A DNA stretch of 64,000 nt, from NCBI GenBank assembly GCA_964498835.1, contig CAZCIX010000003.1, forward strand, positions 19,000 through 82,999, in the 5' to 3' direction. Both the position numbers and the translations under genes were made by a program. This DNA is from JAGKXB01 sp964498835 (GTDB taxonomy: Bacteria; Pseudomonadota; Gammaproteobacteria; Burkholderiales; Burkholderiaceae_D). This document shows, piece by piece, positions 18,804-27,467 of the stretch. The first letter of the stretch is position 1; each line of letters begins with the position of its first letter. Under the pieces are notes generated by a model. That model made no database searches and had not been told where the DNA came from. It worked only from the letters and a program-made list of their open reading frames with translations.

Positions 18804-18836
18804 TTAGTTGATTAATATCTAATACAAGGGCTTTTT
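18785..18836 (+). terminator. Terminator-like hairpin inside the arn operon
   Basis: A 9-bp inverted repeat, AAAAGCCCT (18785-18793) and AGGGCTTTT (18827-18835), closes a 33-nt loop and is followed by one more T. It begins inside the last codons of the decarboxylase gene and ends 12 bp before arnD. The loop holds an imperfect tandem repeat of GTTGATTAAT. It may reduce read-through into arnD or act as an RNA stability element. The loop is long for a classical terminator. Confidence 0.45.
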
Positions 18837-18848
18837 ACCCTTACATAA

Positions 18849-19814
18849 ATGCCATTACTCACCCTAAAAATTGACGTTGATACTTATCGCGGCACACGTG
18901 AAGGCGTACCTAATTTGGTGCGCTTGCTACAAAAACATCAAGTCAATGCCACGTTTTTGTTTTCTCTCGGCCCAGATCACACTGGCTGGGCTTTACGGCG
19001 TGCTTTTCGCCCGGGATTTTTTAAAAAAGTAGCACGCACATCCGTCATTGAACATTACGGCTTCAAAACACTGATGTACGGCACCTTATTACCAGGCCCA
19101 GACATAGGAAAGAATTGTGCCGATGAAATGCGCCGGGTAAAAAAAGCCGGTTTTGAGTGCGGCATACATACCTGGGATCACACAGTATGGCAAGATCACG
19201 TACGCTGGCGTGATGCCAACTGGACTCAAAAGACCATGCAGCGTGCTTACCAGCGCTATCAAGAAATATTTGATCAAGCTGCTCCTACGCATGGAGCAGC
19301 AGGCTGGCAAATGAATCCTCACGCGTTGATGCAGTTAGATGAGTTTGGTATTGCTTATTCGTCAGATGGACGAGCCATGCTTGATAAACAAGGGGCTTTG
19401 TTACATCCTGAAGCGGGCCCCTATCGCATCAAAATGCAAGATAAAACTCTATCCTGCATCCAACTGCCCACAACATTACCCACTATGGATGAGTTGCTGG
19501 GGTGTCACATTGATGGCGAATTGGTTGATGAATCTAATATCGTCGCCACCTTGTTGAAATTAAGCAATCCAAATCCTATCAGTGATGCTGCTGGCAACGT
19601 GCGCCATCATGTCTACACATTACATGCAGAACTTGAAGGACAAAAGCTGGCACCGCTTTTTGAGCAATTGCTCATAGGATGGAAAGCGCAATCCTACGAT
19701 TTAATCTCAATGGCAGAGTATTACCACGCAATAAAAGATACGACATTGCCTGTTCACAATATGGACTGGGGTACGTTACCAGGACGATCAGGTGAATTGA
19801 TGGTCCAAAATTAA
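18849..19814 (+). CDS. arnD: 4-deoxy-4-formamido-L-arabinose-P-undecaprenol deformylase
   Basis: Polysaccharide-deacetylase (NodB-like) enzyme that removes the formyl group from lipid-linked Ara4FN before flipping. 321 aa. The metal-binding Asp is in KIDVDTYRGTREG, and CGIHTWDHTVWQD carries the H-x3-H-like motif. Family-typical HAELEG is near the C-terminus. Last arn gene of the cluster; bcp follows after 17 bp. A terminator-like hairpin lies just upstream. Confidence 0.93.
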   Translation: MPLLTLKIDVDTYRGTREGVPNLVRLLQKHQVNATFLFSLGPDHTGWALRRAFRPGFFKKVARTSVIEHYGFKTLMYGTLLPGPDIGKNCADEMRRVKKAGFECGIHTWDHTVWQDHVRWRDANWTQKTMQRAYQRYQEIFDQAAPTHGAAGWQMNPHALMQLDEFGIAYSSDGRAMLDKQGALLHPEAGPYRIKMQDKTLSCIQLPTTLPTMDELLGCHIDGELVDESNIVATLLKLSNPNPISDAAGNVRHHVYTLHAELEGQKLAPLFEQLLIGWKAQSYDLISMAEYYHAIKDTTLPVHNMDWGTLPGRSGELMVQN

Positions 19815-19831
19815 AAACTGGAAAATCCACT

Positions 19832-20305
19832 ATGGCTGACAACCTACTCACACCAGATGCAATCGTTCCAGACTTTTCTACTGCAATGACAGGAGGAAAA
19901 ACCTTCCAACTATCTGATTACAAAGGGAAAAATGTTCTGTTGTTTTTTTATCCTAAAGACAACACGCCCGGTTGCACCAGTGAAAACATCGCATTCCGCG
20001 ACGCCCATGCAGAATTTTTAGCCGCCAACACCGTCATTTTTGGCCTTAGTCGCGACAGCATACGCTCGCATGAGAACTTCAAAGCCAAATTGGAACTTCC
20101 ATTTGAACTGATTGCTGATCCCGATGAAATTGTCTGCAAGTTATTTCAAACCATCAAATTGAAAAATATGTATGGAAAGCAAGTCTACGGCATCGAGCGC
20201 AGCACGTTTTTCATTGACGCTACAGGAAAACTGGTGAAAGAATGGCGTGGAATAAGGGTTGCTAATCACGTCGACGACGTCTTAAATTTTGTAAAAAATT
20301 TTTAA
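19832..20305 (+). CDS. bcp: Thiol peroxidase of the Bcp/PrxQ family
   Basis: 157-aa peroxiredoxin reducing hydrogen peroxide and organic peroxides. The peroxidatic cysteine is in NTPGCTSENIAFRD. The resolving cysteine found five residues later in E. coli Bcp is absent (Ile/Ala there), so it is probably a 1-Cys type or uses another partner. FFYPKDNTPGC and the YGIERSTFFID segment fit the family. It follows arnD closely and precedes the PhoH gene by 12 bp, as in other Burkholderiales. Confidence 0.93.
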   Translation: MADNLLTPDAIVPDFSTAMTGGKTFQLSDYKGKNVLLFFYPKDNTPGCTSENIAFRDAHAEFLAANTVIFGLSRDSIRSHENFKAKLELPFELIADPDEIVCKLFQTIKLKNMYGKQVYGIERSTFFIDATGKLVKEWRGIRVANHVDDVLNFVKNF

Positions 20306-20317
20306 ATTGAGGTTCTC

Positions 20318-21973
20318 ATGCCACTACCAAAAATACCAAGCAAACCAGCTGCGTTACTGTCTCCGCAAGATTATCCAAAATCCAATACGCTTAAATCAAG
20401 CAAAACGACAAAAGCAACGACTGTAGCTGTGGCTCCAGTAGTGGCATCAACTGCTCAAACTCCCAAAGCTAGCAAACCAAAAACAAGCCAAGTCAATAAA
20501 GCAACAACGGCAAAAGACGTAAGAGTCAACACAAGCACAAAACCAACAACACCGAAAACCAATAAAGCAGGCGGTCACAAGTTGTTCGTGCTCGACACCA
20601 ATGTCTTGATGCACGATCCTACTTCTTTATTCCGCTTCGAAGAGCACGATGTTTATTTGCCCATGATGACGCTAGAAGAGCTAGATAATCATAAAAAAGG
20701 CATGTCTGAAGTAGCACGCAACGCCAGACAAGTATCGCGCTCCTTAGATGCACTAGTTGGTGATATTGACGATCAAGCCATCGAAACTGGCATCCTTTTA
20801 TCCAAATTAGGCAACAAAGATGCTAAAGGACGCCTGTTCTTCCAAACCAAATTACAAAATGTGCTGCTACCAGAAGGCTTGCCAATTGGTAAGGCTGACA
20901 ACCAAATTCTCGGTGTAGTACGCGCTTTGGAAGCAGAATTACCAGGAAAATCGATTGTACTGGTCTCAAAAGATATCAATATGCGCATCAAAGCGCGTGC
21001 ATTAGGATTATCCGCAGAAGATTATTTTAATGATCACGTACTAGAAGATACTGATCTGCTCTATTCCGGCGTCGTGCAATTACCGAATGATTTTTGGCAA
21101 AAACATGGCAAAGGCATGGAGTCATGGCAAGAAAATAAGAATGGCAATAGTTCCACTTTTTATCGCGTCACTGGCCCCGTGGTGCCGTCGCTGCTAATTA
21201 ATCAATTTCTTTATTTGGAACCAGAAGGCGAAGCATCCTTTTATGGCCAGGTAAAACAAATTCAGGACAAAACTGCAGTCATTCAAACTTTGCGTGATTA
21301 CAGCCACACAAAAAACAATGTGTGGGGCGTTACTGCGCGTAATCGTGAGCAAAATTTTGCCTTGAATTTATTGATGAATCCGGATTGTGATTTTGTTACT
21401 TTGCTCGGCCAAGCGGGCACGGGAAAAACCCTCCTCGCACTGGCGGCAGGTTTGGCGCAAGTCTTGGAAACCAAACTTTACAATGAGATTATTGTCACCC
21501 GCGTCACTGTACCGGTAGGAGAAGATATTGGTTTCTTGCCTGGCACAGAAGAAGAAAAGATGTCGCCATGGATGGGCGCGTTTGATGACAATCTGGAAGT
21601 GTTGAACAAATCCGACAATGATGCTGGTGAATGGGGACGTGCGGCAACCCAGGATTTGATTCGTTCCCGCATCAAGATCAAATCGCTCAACTTCATGCGT
21701 GGCCGTACTTTTGTGAATAAGTTTTTGATCATTGATGAAGCGCAAAACTTAACGCCTAAACAAATGAAAACACTGGTCACACGAGCTGGCCCAGGAACAA
21801 AAATCATTTGCCTGGGCAATATTGCGCAAATCGATACTCCCTACCTAACTGAAGGATCGAGTGGTTTAACCTATGTGGTCGATCGCTTCAAAGGATGGAC
21901 GCATAGCGGCCATGTGACGCTCGCCAGAGGTGAGCGATCACGCTTGGCGGATCATGCTAGTGATGTATTATGA
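20318..21973 (+). CDS. PIN-PhoH family protein (PhoH2-type)
   Basis: 551 aa. Residues 1-85 are low-complexity, rich in Lys, Thr, Ser, Pro and Ala, and probably disordered. A PIN ribonuclease domain follows (about 88-215, with LFVLDTNVLMHDP). The C-terminal PhoH ATPase domain (about 330-550) has Walker A GQAGTGKTLLALAAG and Walker B FLIIDEAQNLTP. PIN-PhoH (PhoH2) proteins are described as RNA helicase/ribonucleases. It ends the arn-bcp-phoH run; a BIME-like repeat and a bidirectional terminator follow. Confidence 0.92.
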   Translation: MPLPKIPSKPAALLSPQDYPKSNTLKSSKTTKATTVAVAPVVASTAQTPKASKPKTSQVNKATTAKDVRVNTSTKPTTPKTNKAGGHKLFVLDTNVLMHDPTSLFRFEEHDVYLPMMTLEELDNHKKGMSEVARNARQVSRSLDALVGDIDDQAIETGILLSKLGNKDAKGRLFFQTKLQNVLLPEGLPIGKADNQILGVVRALEAELPGKSIVLVSKDINMRIKARALGLSAEDYFNDHVLEDTDLLYSGVVQLPNDFWQKHGKGMESWQENKNGNSSTFYRVTGPVVPSLLINQFLYLEPEGEASFYGQVKQIQDKTAVIQTLRDYSHTKNNVWGVTARNREQNFALNLLMNPDCDFVTLLGQAGTGKTLLALAAGLAQVLETKLYNEIIVTRVTVPVGEDIGFLPGTEEEKMSPWMGAFDDNLEVLNKSDNDAGEWGRAATQDLIRSRIKIKSLNFMRGRTFVNKFLIIDEAQNLTPKQMKTLVTRAGPGTKIICLGNIAQIDTPYLTEGSSGLTYVVDRFKGWTHSGHVTLARGERSRLADHASDVL

Positions 21974-21986
21974 CAAAGTAAATTCT

Positions 21987-22076
21987 CGTCGTTCCCGCGG
22001 CTTTAAGCGGGAGCCCAGTGACTTTATGTTCTGTTAACGACGCTGGGTTCCCGCCTAAAGCCGCGGGAACGACGGA
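21987..22076. repeat. Paired inverted REP units (BIME-like), family 1
   Basis: Two copies of the repeat seen at 1418-1452 face each other. Arm 1 is at about 21987-22020, with GTTCCCGCGGCTTTAAGCGG. Arm 2 is at about 22042-22076, with CCCGCCTAAAGCCGCGGGAA. The arms are about 34 bp with only a few mismatches and about 20 bp between them. Located in the convergent gap between phoH and pnp. Confidence 0.8.
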
Positions 22077-22103
22077 GTAGGAAAACATAAATAATCATTA
22101 AAA

Positions 22104-22136
22104 AAAATCGCCCAAGTTACAAATTTGGGCGATTTT
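22104..22136. terminator. Bidirectional terminator between phoH and pnp
   Basis: AAAATCGCCCAA and TTGGGCGATTTT form a 12-bp stem with T runs on both strands, in the convergent gap. It can end the phoH transcript on the plus strand and the pnp transcript on the minus strand. Confidence 0.85.
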
Positions 22137-22158
22137 TATTTAAACCAAAACTACCGAA

Positions 22159-24324
22159 TTATTGCTGTTGTTGCTCCTGCTGCTGTTGTTGCTCCTGCTG
22201 CACTGCTGCTTCAGCAGGATTTTCTTCTGCAACGGCTGCTTTCATGGACAACTTTAAACGGCCACGGTCATCTGTTTCCAATACTTTAACGCGCACTTTT
22301 TGACCTTCTTGTAAGTAATCAGTTACAGCACTCACGCGCTCATTGGCAATTTGGCTAATATGCAACAAACCATCTTTACCTGGAATAATTTGAATAATCG
22401 CACCAAAATCTAATAATTTCAGGACAGTACCTTCATAAATTTTGCCGATTTCAACAGATGCGGTTAATTCTTCAATACGACGTTTTGCTTCCTGACCTGC
22501 CGCAGCATCGACAGAAGCAATAGTAACCACACCCTCATCACTGATATCAATTTGCGTGCCAGTTTCTTCCGTCAAAGCACGAATCACTGCACCACCTTTA
22601 CCAATCACATCGCGAATCTTTTCTGGATTGATTTTGATCGTGATCAAACGTGGTGCAAAATCAGACAATTCAGTTTTGACGTGCGGCATCGCTTCTTGCA
22701 TTTTGCCAAGAATATGCATACGGCCTTCTTTAGCCTGCGCTAATGCAATTTGCATGATTTCTTTGGTAATACCTTGAATCTTAATATCCATCTGCAACGC
22801 AGTAATACCACCAGCAGTACCTGCCACTTTGAAATCCATATCGCCCAAATGATCTTCATCACCCAAGATATCGGTCAATACAGCAAACTTACTGCCATCT
22901 TTGATCAAACCCATGGCAATACCAGCAACATGTGCCTTCATTGGTACGCCAGCGTCCATCAATGCCAAACATCCACCGCAAACCGATGCCATGGAAGAGG
23001 AACCGTTGGATTCGGTAATTTCAGACACCAAACGCATTGCGTAGCTAAAATCTTCTTGCGATGGCAAAGCGGCAACTAATGCACGTTTGGCAAGACGGCC
23101 ATGACCAATTTCACGTCGTTTTGGTGTGCCAACACGTCCTGTTTCGCCAGTAGCAAATGGCGGCATGTTGTAATGCAACATGAAGGTATCAGTCTGCTCG
23201 CCCGTCAACGCATCGATTTTTTGGTTATCACGTGCAGTACCCAACGTCGCCACCACCAACGCTTGTGTTTCACCACGCGTAAACAAGGCTGAACCATGGG
23301 TACGTGGTAACACGCTGGTGCGGATTGAAATTGGACGAACAGTGCGTGTATCACGGCCATCAATACGTGGCTCGCCTTCCAAAATTTGTGAACGCACAAT
23401 CTTTGCTTCTAATTCAAACAAAATATTGCCAACTTCAGCACTCTCAGGTGCTGACTCACCGCGTACAGCGGCTTGCTCTGCCAAAGTAGCGGAAACGGTT
23501 GCCACTGCTTCTTTAATTTTGGAACTACGTGCTTGTTTTTCTCTAATTTGATAAGCAGCACGTAATAATGGTTCTGCCACACTAGTAACTGCTGCAATCA
23601 AAGGCTCATTCTTAGGCGCAGGACTCCATTCGACTTCTGGCTTACCACCATCACGTACCAAATCATGAATAGCGTCAATCACCGTTTTCATTTGATCATG
23701 GCCAAAGACCACAGCGCCCAGCATGATTTCTTCAGACAGTTGCTCTGCTTCCGACTCAACCATCAACACCGCTGTTTCAGTACCAGCAACGACCAAATTC
23801 ATTTGTGACTCTAGCAATTGAGTCATGCTTGGATTTAATACATATTCGTTGTTGATATAACCTACTCGTGCAGCGCCGATAGGGCCATTGAATGGCACAC
23901 CGGAGACGCACAACGCAGCAGAAGCACCAATCATTGCTGCGATGTCTGGATCAATTTCAGGATCAACTGACAAAACATGAATAATGATTTGAACTTCGTT
24001 CAAATAGCCCTCTGGGAACAATGGACGTAACGGTCTATCGATCAAACGGGAAGTTAAGGTCTCTTTTTCAGAAGGACGACCTTCACGTTTAAAAAATCCG
24101 CCTGGAATACGGCCCGCAGCGTAGGTTTTTTCAAGGTAATCAACAGTTAATGGGAAAAAATCTTGTCCAGGCTTCACATCTTCACGCGCAACAACCGTAG
24201 CCAGTACTACTGTATCTCCAATTGATACCATAACAGCACCAGAAGCTTGACGTGCTATCTCACCAGTTTCAAGCGTTACTTGATGTTGGCCGTACTGAAA
24301 AGTTTTTGTAACCTTATTAAACAT
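22159..24324 (-). CDS. pnp: Polyribonucleotide nucleotidyltransferase (PNPase)
   Basis: 3'-to-5' phosphorolytic exoribonuclease of the RNA degradosome. 721 aa. Two RNase PH-like domains (about 1-215 and 320-545) surround a helical linker. A KH domain (INPEKIRDVIGKGGAVIRAL) and an S1 domain (IGKIYEGTVLKLLDFGAIIQ) follow. The last dozen residues are an almost pure Gln/Glu tail encoded by a tandem repeat (see 22165-22200). pnp lies downstream of rpsO, the standard order; a strong hairpin separates them and may be an RNase III or autoregulatory site, as in E. coli. Confidence 0.97.
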   Translation of the reverse strand: MFNKVTKTFQYGQHQVTLETGEIARQASGAVMVSIGDTVVLATVVAREDVKPGQDFFPLTVDYLEKTYAAGRIPGGFFKREGRPSEKETLTSRLIDRPLRPLFPEGYLNEVQIIIHVLSVDPEIDPDIAAMIGASAALCVSGVPFNGPIGAARVGYINNEYVLNPSMTQLLESQMNLVVAGTETAVLMVESEAEQLSEEIMLGAVVFGHDQMKTVIDAIHDLVRDGGKPEVEWSPAPKNEPLIAAVTSVAEPLLRAAYQIREKQARSSKIKEAVATVSATLAEQAAVRGESAPESAEVGNILFELEAKIVRSQILEGEPRIDGRDTRTVRPISIRTSVLPRTHGSALFTRGETQALVVATLGTARDNQKIDALTGEQTDTFMLHYNMPPFATGETGRVGTPKRREIGHGRLAKRALVAALPSQEDFSYAMRLVSEITESNGSSSMASVCGGCLALMDAGVPMKAHVAGIAMGLIKDGSKFAVLTDILGDEDHLGDMDFKVAGTAGGITALQMDIKIQGITKEIMQIALAQAKEGRMHILGKMQEAMPHVKTELSDFAPRLITIKINPEKIRDVIGKGGAVIRALTEETGTQIDISDEGVVTIASVDAAAGQEAKRRIEELTASVEIGKIYEGTVLKLLDFGAIIQIIPGKDGLLHISQIANERVSAVTDYLQEGQKVRVKVLETDDRGRLKLSMKAAVAEENPAEAAVQQEQQQQQEQQQQ
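22165..22200. repeat. Two tandem 18-bp units encoding the PNPase Gln-rich tail
   Basis: The unit CTGTTGTTGCTCCTGCTG occurs twice back to back, perfectly. On the coding (minus) strand it gives QQEQQQ repeated. It is in frame, so copy-number changes would only lengthen or shorten the tail. Confidence 0.9.
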
Positions 24325-24454
24325 GTGTATTTCCTTTAGTTTTTTCCGACAGATTTTCAGGCGCTGTCGTCCACCATGGCATTCATTAAAATTAAGTTAA
24401 CTAAATTAACTCAACAAGCAGTAAATTTATAAACAGTAAATCTATAAAAACGAC

Positions 24455-24488
24455 AAATGCCTGCGTCAGTTCTCTAACGCAGGCATTT
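24455..24488. terminator. Strong hairpin between rpsO and pnp
   Basis: Perfect 12-bp inverted repeat AAATGCCTGCGT/ACGCAGGCATTT with a 10-nt loop, 53 bp after the rpsO stop. On the minus strand the T tract after it is interrupted, so it is probably a partial terminator or RNase III target between rpsO and pnp. The T tract is better on the plus strand, where no gene needs it. Confidence 0.7.
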
Positions 24489-24540
24489 TTATTTTTTACA
24501 ACAAAAGCACAAAAGCAAAACAAAAGTACGTAATAAATAA

Positions 24541-24810
24541 TTATTTACGCAAACCAAGTTTAGCAATCAAATCGCGATAACGATTGACATCTTTACCTTT
24601 AAGGTAAGCGAGCAAGCTCTTACGGCGATTAACCATCATGATCAAACCACGGCGTGAATGATGATCTTTCACATGTGCTTTAAAGTGGTTATTCAAATCA
24701 TTGATACGAGCGGTCAACAAAGCCACTTGCACTTCTGGAGAACCTGTATCGTTTTGTCCGCGGGCATTGTCTGAAACAATTGCGGCTTTATCTGATTTAC
24801 TGACTGACAT
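24541..24810 (-). CDS. rpsO: 30S ribosomal protein S15
   Basis: 89 aa, exactly the family length. Conserved DTGSPEVQVALLTARI, HxKDHHSRRGL and RRKSLLAYL are present. S15 binds 16S rRNA in the platform and represses its own mRNA in some bacteria. It is upstream of pnp, as in most proteobacteria. Confidence 0.98.
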   Translation of the reverse strand: MSVSKSDKAAIVSDNARGQNDTGSPEVQVALLTARINDLNNHFKAHVKDHHSRRGLIMMVNRRKSLLAYLKGKDVNRYRDLIAKLGLRK

Positions 24811-24914
24811 AAATATACCTTTTTACGTGCGGAATATAGAGTCGCAACCCCACATACCGTGATTAACAAAAAATTCTCGATGCATTAATTTCCAAATTTG
24901 CAACAAGAGGCCAC

Positions 24915-24923
24915 ATTGTATCA
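24915..24923 (-). promoter_or_regulatory. Putative extended -10 promoter for rpsO
   Basis: On the minus strand the sequence reads TGATACAAT: a TG extension plus a -10-like hexamer, overlapping the leuA stop codon. Transcription from it would give an rpsO leader of roughly 95-100 nt. The best -35 candidate (TTGAGA) is 20 bp away, which is too far for a standard promoter. Confidence 0.4.
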
Positions 24924-26471
24924 CAACTGCGGATTTAACTTCTCAACCCCAGAATGCAGCTTGTTCAAAGCAGACAAATACGCTTTGGCGGATGCTACAA
25001 CAATATCAGGATCGGCTCCTACACCATTCACAACACGACCGGCTTTTGATAAGCGCATGGTGACCTCCCCCTGAGATTGAGTACCAGTCGTAATAGCATT
25101 GACGGAAAACAATGTCAGTTCTGCTCCACTTTGCACTTTGGATTCAATCGCGTTCACCGTCGCGTCTACCGGACCATTGCCCTCCCCCTGGCAATTGACT
25201 TCGGCACCAGCGATTGAAAATATCACCCTAGATACTGGTTTATTACCTGTTTCTGAATGCTGAGATAAGGAAATAAAACGATATTGCTCATTCGATTGTG
25301 ACTGCTTTTCATCTGACACTAAGGCTACGATATCTTCGTCAAAAATTTCTGCTTTACGATCAGCCAATTCTTTAAAACGTGCAAAAGCTGCATTGATATC
25401 CGATTCATTTTCCAGCGCAATACCAAGTTCTTGCAAACGCTGCTTGAATGCATTGCGACCGGACAATTTGCCCAACACAATTTTATTGGCAGTCCAGCCC
25501 ACATCCTCGGCACGCATGATTTCATAAGTTTCACGTGCTTTTAAGATGCCATCTTGATGAATACCTGATGCATGGGCAAACGCATTCGCACCAACAATGG
25601 CCTTATTGGGTTGCACGGGGAAACCCGTAATGTGAGAAACAAGCTTAGAAGCAGGCACAATTTGCATCGTATCAATCGCCACATCCAATTTGAAATAATC
25701 CTTGCGTGTTTTAACCGCCATAACAATTTCTTCCAACGCGGTATTACCTGCCCGTTCACCCAAACCATTGATAGTGCACTCTACCTGACGCGCGCCACCT
25801 ATCATCACGCCAGCTAAAGAGTTCGCCACCGCCATGCCAAGGTCGTTATGGCAATGTACCGACCAAATCGCTTTATCAGAATTGGGAATGCGCTCACGCA
25901 AAGTCTTAATCATATTGCCATACAGCTCCGGCACTGCATAACCAACGGTATCAGGAAAATTAATCGTAGTCGCCCCTTCAGCAATGACAGCTTCAATCAC
26001 ACGGCACAGAAAATCCACCTCAGAACGACTAGCATCCTCTGCACTAAATTCAATGTCATCTGTAAATTGACGAGAAAAACGTACCGCATGTTTAGCATGT
26101 TCAAGCACGCTTTCTGGCGTCATGCGCAACTTCATTTCCATATGCAATGGTGAAGTTGCCAAAAAAGTATGAATTCGTTTTCTGGCAGCAGGTTCCAATG
26201 CTTCAGCTGCACGTGAAATATCACGCTCATTCGCACGTGCTAACGAACAAATGGTGGAATCTTTAACAACCCCAGAAATTGCCCTGATTGCATCAAAGTC
26301 ACCTGGTGATGCGGCAGCAAAACCAGCTTCAATCACATCCACCCGCATCCGTTCCAGTTGCTTAGCAATACTGATTTTTTCATCTTTGCTCATTGATGCA
26401 CCTGGCGATTGTTCGCCATCACGCAACGTAGTATCAAAAATAATCAGTTTGCTTGATTGCCCAGACATCAT
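24921..26471 (-). CDS. leuA: 2-isopropylmalate synthase
   Basis: First committed enzyme of leucine synthesis: 2-ketoisovalerate plus acetyl-CoA gives 2-isopropylmalate. 516 aa. The DRE-TIM catalytic domain starts IIFDTTLRDGEQSPGASM, with the metal-binding His pair in SVHCHNDLGMA. The C-terminal LeuA dimer/regulatory domain (about 395-516) should confer leucine feedback. It follows pssA by 55 bp on the same strand; the ilv-psd-pssA-leuA order is typical of Burkholderiales. Two ATGs in tandem start the gene, with GGA upstream. Confidence 0.96.
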   Translation of the reverse strand: MMSGQSSKLIIFDTTLRDGEQSPGASMSKDEKISIAKQLERMRVDVIEAGFAAASPGDFDAIRAISGVVKDSTICSLARANERDISRAAEALEPAARKRIHTFLATSPLHMEMKLRMTPESVLEHAKHAVRFSRQFTDDIEFSAEDASRSEVDFLCRVIEAVIAEGATTINFPDTVGYAVPELYGNMIKTLRERIPNSDKAIWSVHCHNDLGMAVANSLAGVMIGGARQVECTINGLGERAGNTALEEIVMAVKTRKDYFKLDVAIDTMQIVPASKLVSHITGFPVQPNKAIVGANAFAHASGIHQDGILKARETYEIMRAEDVGWTANKIVLGKLSGRNAFKQRLQELGIALENESDINAAFARFKELADRKAEIFDEDIVALVSDEKQSQSNEQYRFISLSQHSETGNKPVSRVIFSIAGAEVNCQGEGNGPVDATVNAIESKVQSGAELTLFSVNAITTGTQSQGEVTMRLSKAGRVVNGVGADPDIVVASAKAYLSALNKLHSGVEKLNPQL

Positions 26472-26526
26472 GTTTTCCTTAAAAATAGAACGAATAAAGT
26501 GAGTAAAATGATATTAATTAAATAAC

Positions 26527-27414
26527 TTAATCCCGCTTATTTACATCGAATGACTGCGGTTCGGTTTGAACAATGCTGACTGAATGTCCTCTAAACCATC
26601 GCCAAATAAACACACCATAACCAGATAATCCATACAACACAAACAAGCCAAACAGTACCTTAGGTGCATCACTAGCAACCACAACGAATGCCAACACCAT
26701 CAAAAATGCTGCAATGAAAGGGACGGATTTCCGGAAATTAACATCTTTAAAACTATAAAAAGGCAAATTGCTGACCATCATCAAACCAGCATACAAAGTA
26801 ATGCTCCACGAAAACCAGCGTAAATCAGCACCCGCCCAACGTAAATCATCCATCAACAAAACAAAACCTGCCACCAAAGCTGCCGCTGCGGGACTAGGTA
26901 ATCCTTGGAAATAACGTTTATCCACCACAGCAATATTTGCATTAAAACGTGCCAAACGCAGTGCTGCACCGGCACAGTAGACAAATGCCGCCAGCCAACC
27001 TAATTTGCCCATGCTAAGCAAAGACCATTGATAAACGACTAAAGCAGGTGCTGCACCAAAGGACACCATGTCAGACAAACTATCGTATTGCGCACCAAAC
27101 TCGCTTTGCGTATGCGTTAATCGTGCAACGCGACCATCTATGCTATCCAAAACCATGGCAATAAAAATAGCGATGCTGGCATGGTCAAATTTATGATTCA
27201 TCCCCATCACAATGGCATAAAAACCACAAAATAATGCCGCGGTTGTAAAGGCGTTCGGTAGTAAATAAATTCCTCGACGCTGGAACAACAAGGGACGAGT
27301 CGAACGTTCGTCCTTATTCCATTTGGCGTAATTCAAAGGAAATTTTTTGACGCGTTGCGTCTTGGTAAGAAGCGAAGCTTTATTTTTAACTTTGCGACGC
27401 TGAAAAGTTGCCAT
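26527..27414 (-). CDS. pssA: CDP-diacylglycerol-serine O-phosphatidyltransferase
   Basis: Integral membrane CDP-alcohol phosphotransferase making phosphatidylserine. 295 aa. The signature D-G-x2-A-R-x8-G-x3-D-x3-D is complete across DSIDGRVARLTHTQSEFGAQ and the following YDSLSD. About eight hydrophobic segments are seen, and the N-terminal 40 residues are basic. The product is the substrate of the Psd enzyme encoded just upstream (54 bp). Confidence 0.95.
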   Translation of the reverse strand: MATFQRRKVKNKASLLTKTQRVKKFPLNYAKWNKDERSTRPLLFQRRGIYLLPNAFTTAALFCGFYAIVMGMNHKFDHASIAIFIAMVLDSIDGRVARLTHTQSEFGAQYDSLSDMVSFGAAPALVVYQWSLLSMGKLGWLAAFVYCAGAALRLARFNANIAVVDKRYFQGLPSPAAAALVAGFVLLMDDLRWAGADLRWFSWSITLYAGLMMVSNLPFYSFKDVNFRKSVPFIAAFLMVLAFVVVASDAPKVLFGLFVLYGLSGYGVFIWRWFRGHSVSIVQTEPQSFDVNKRD

Positions 27415-27467
27415 ATCAATTCCTTTTAGAGCAACGCGAATAACAAAAAATATTAAAAATCAAAACA

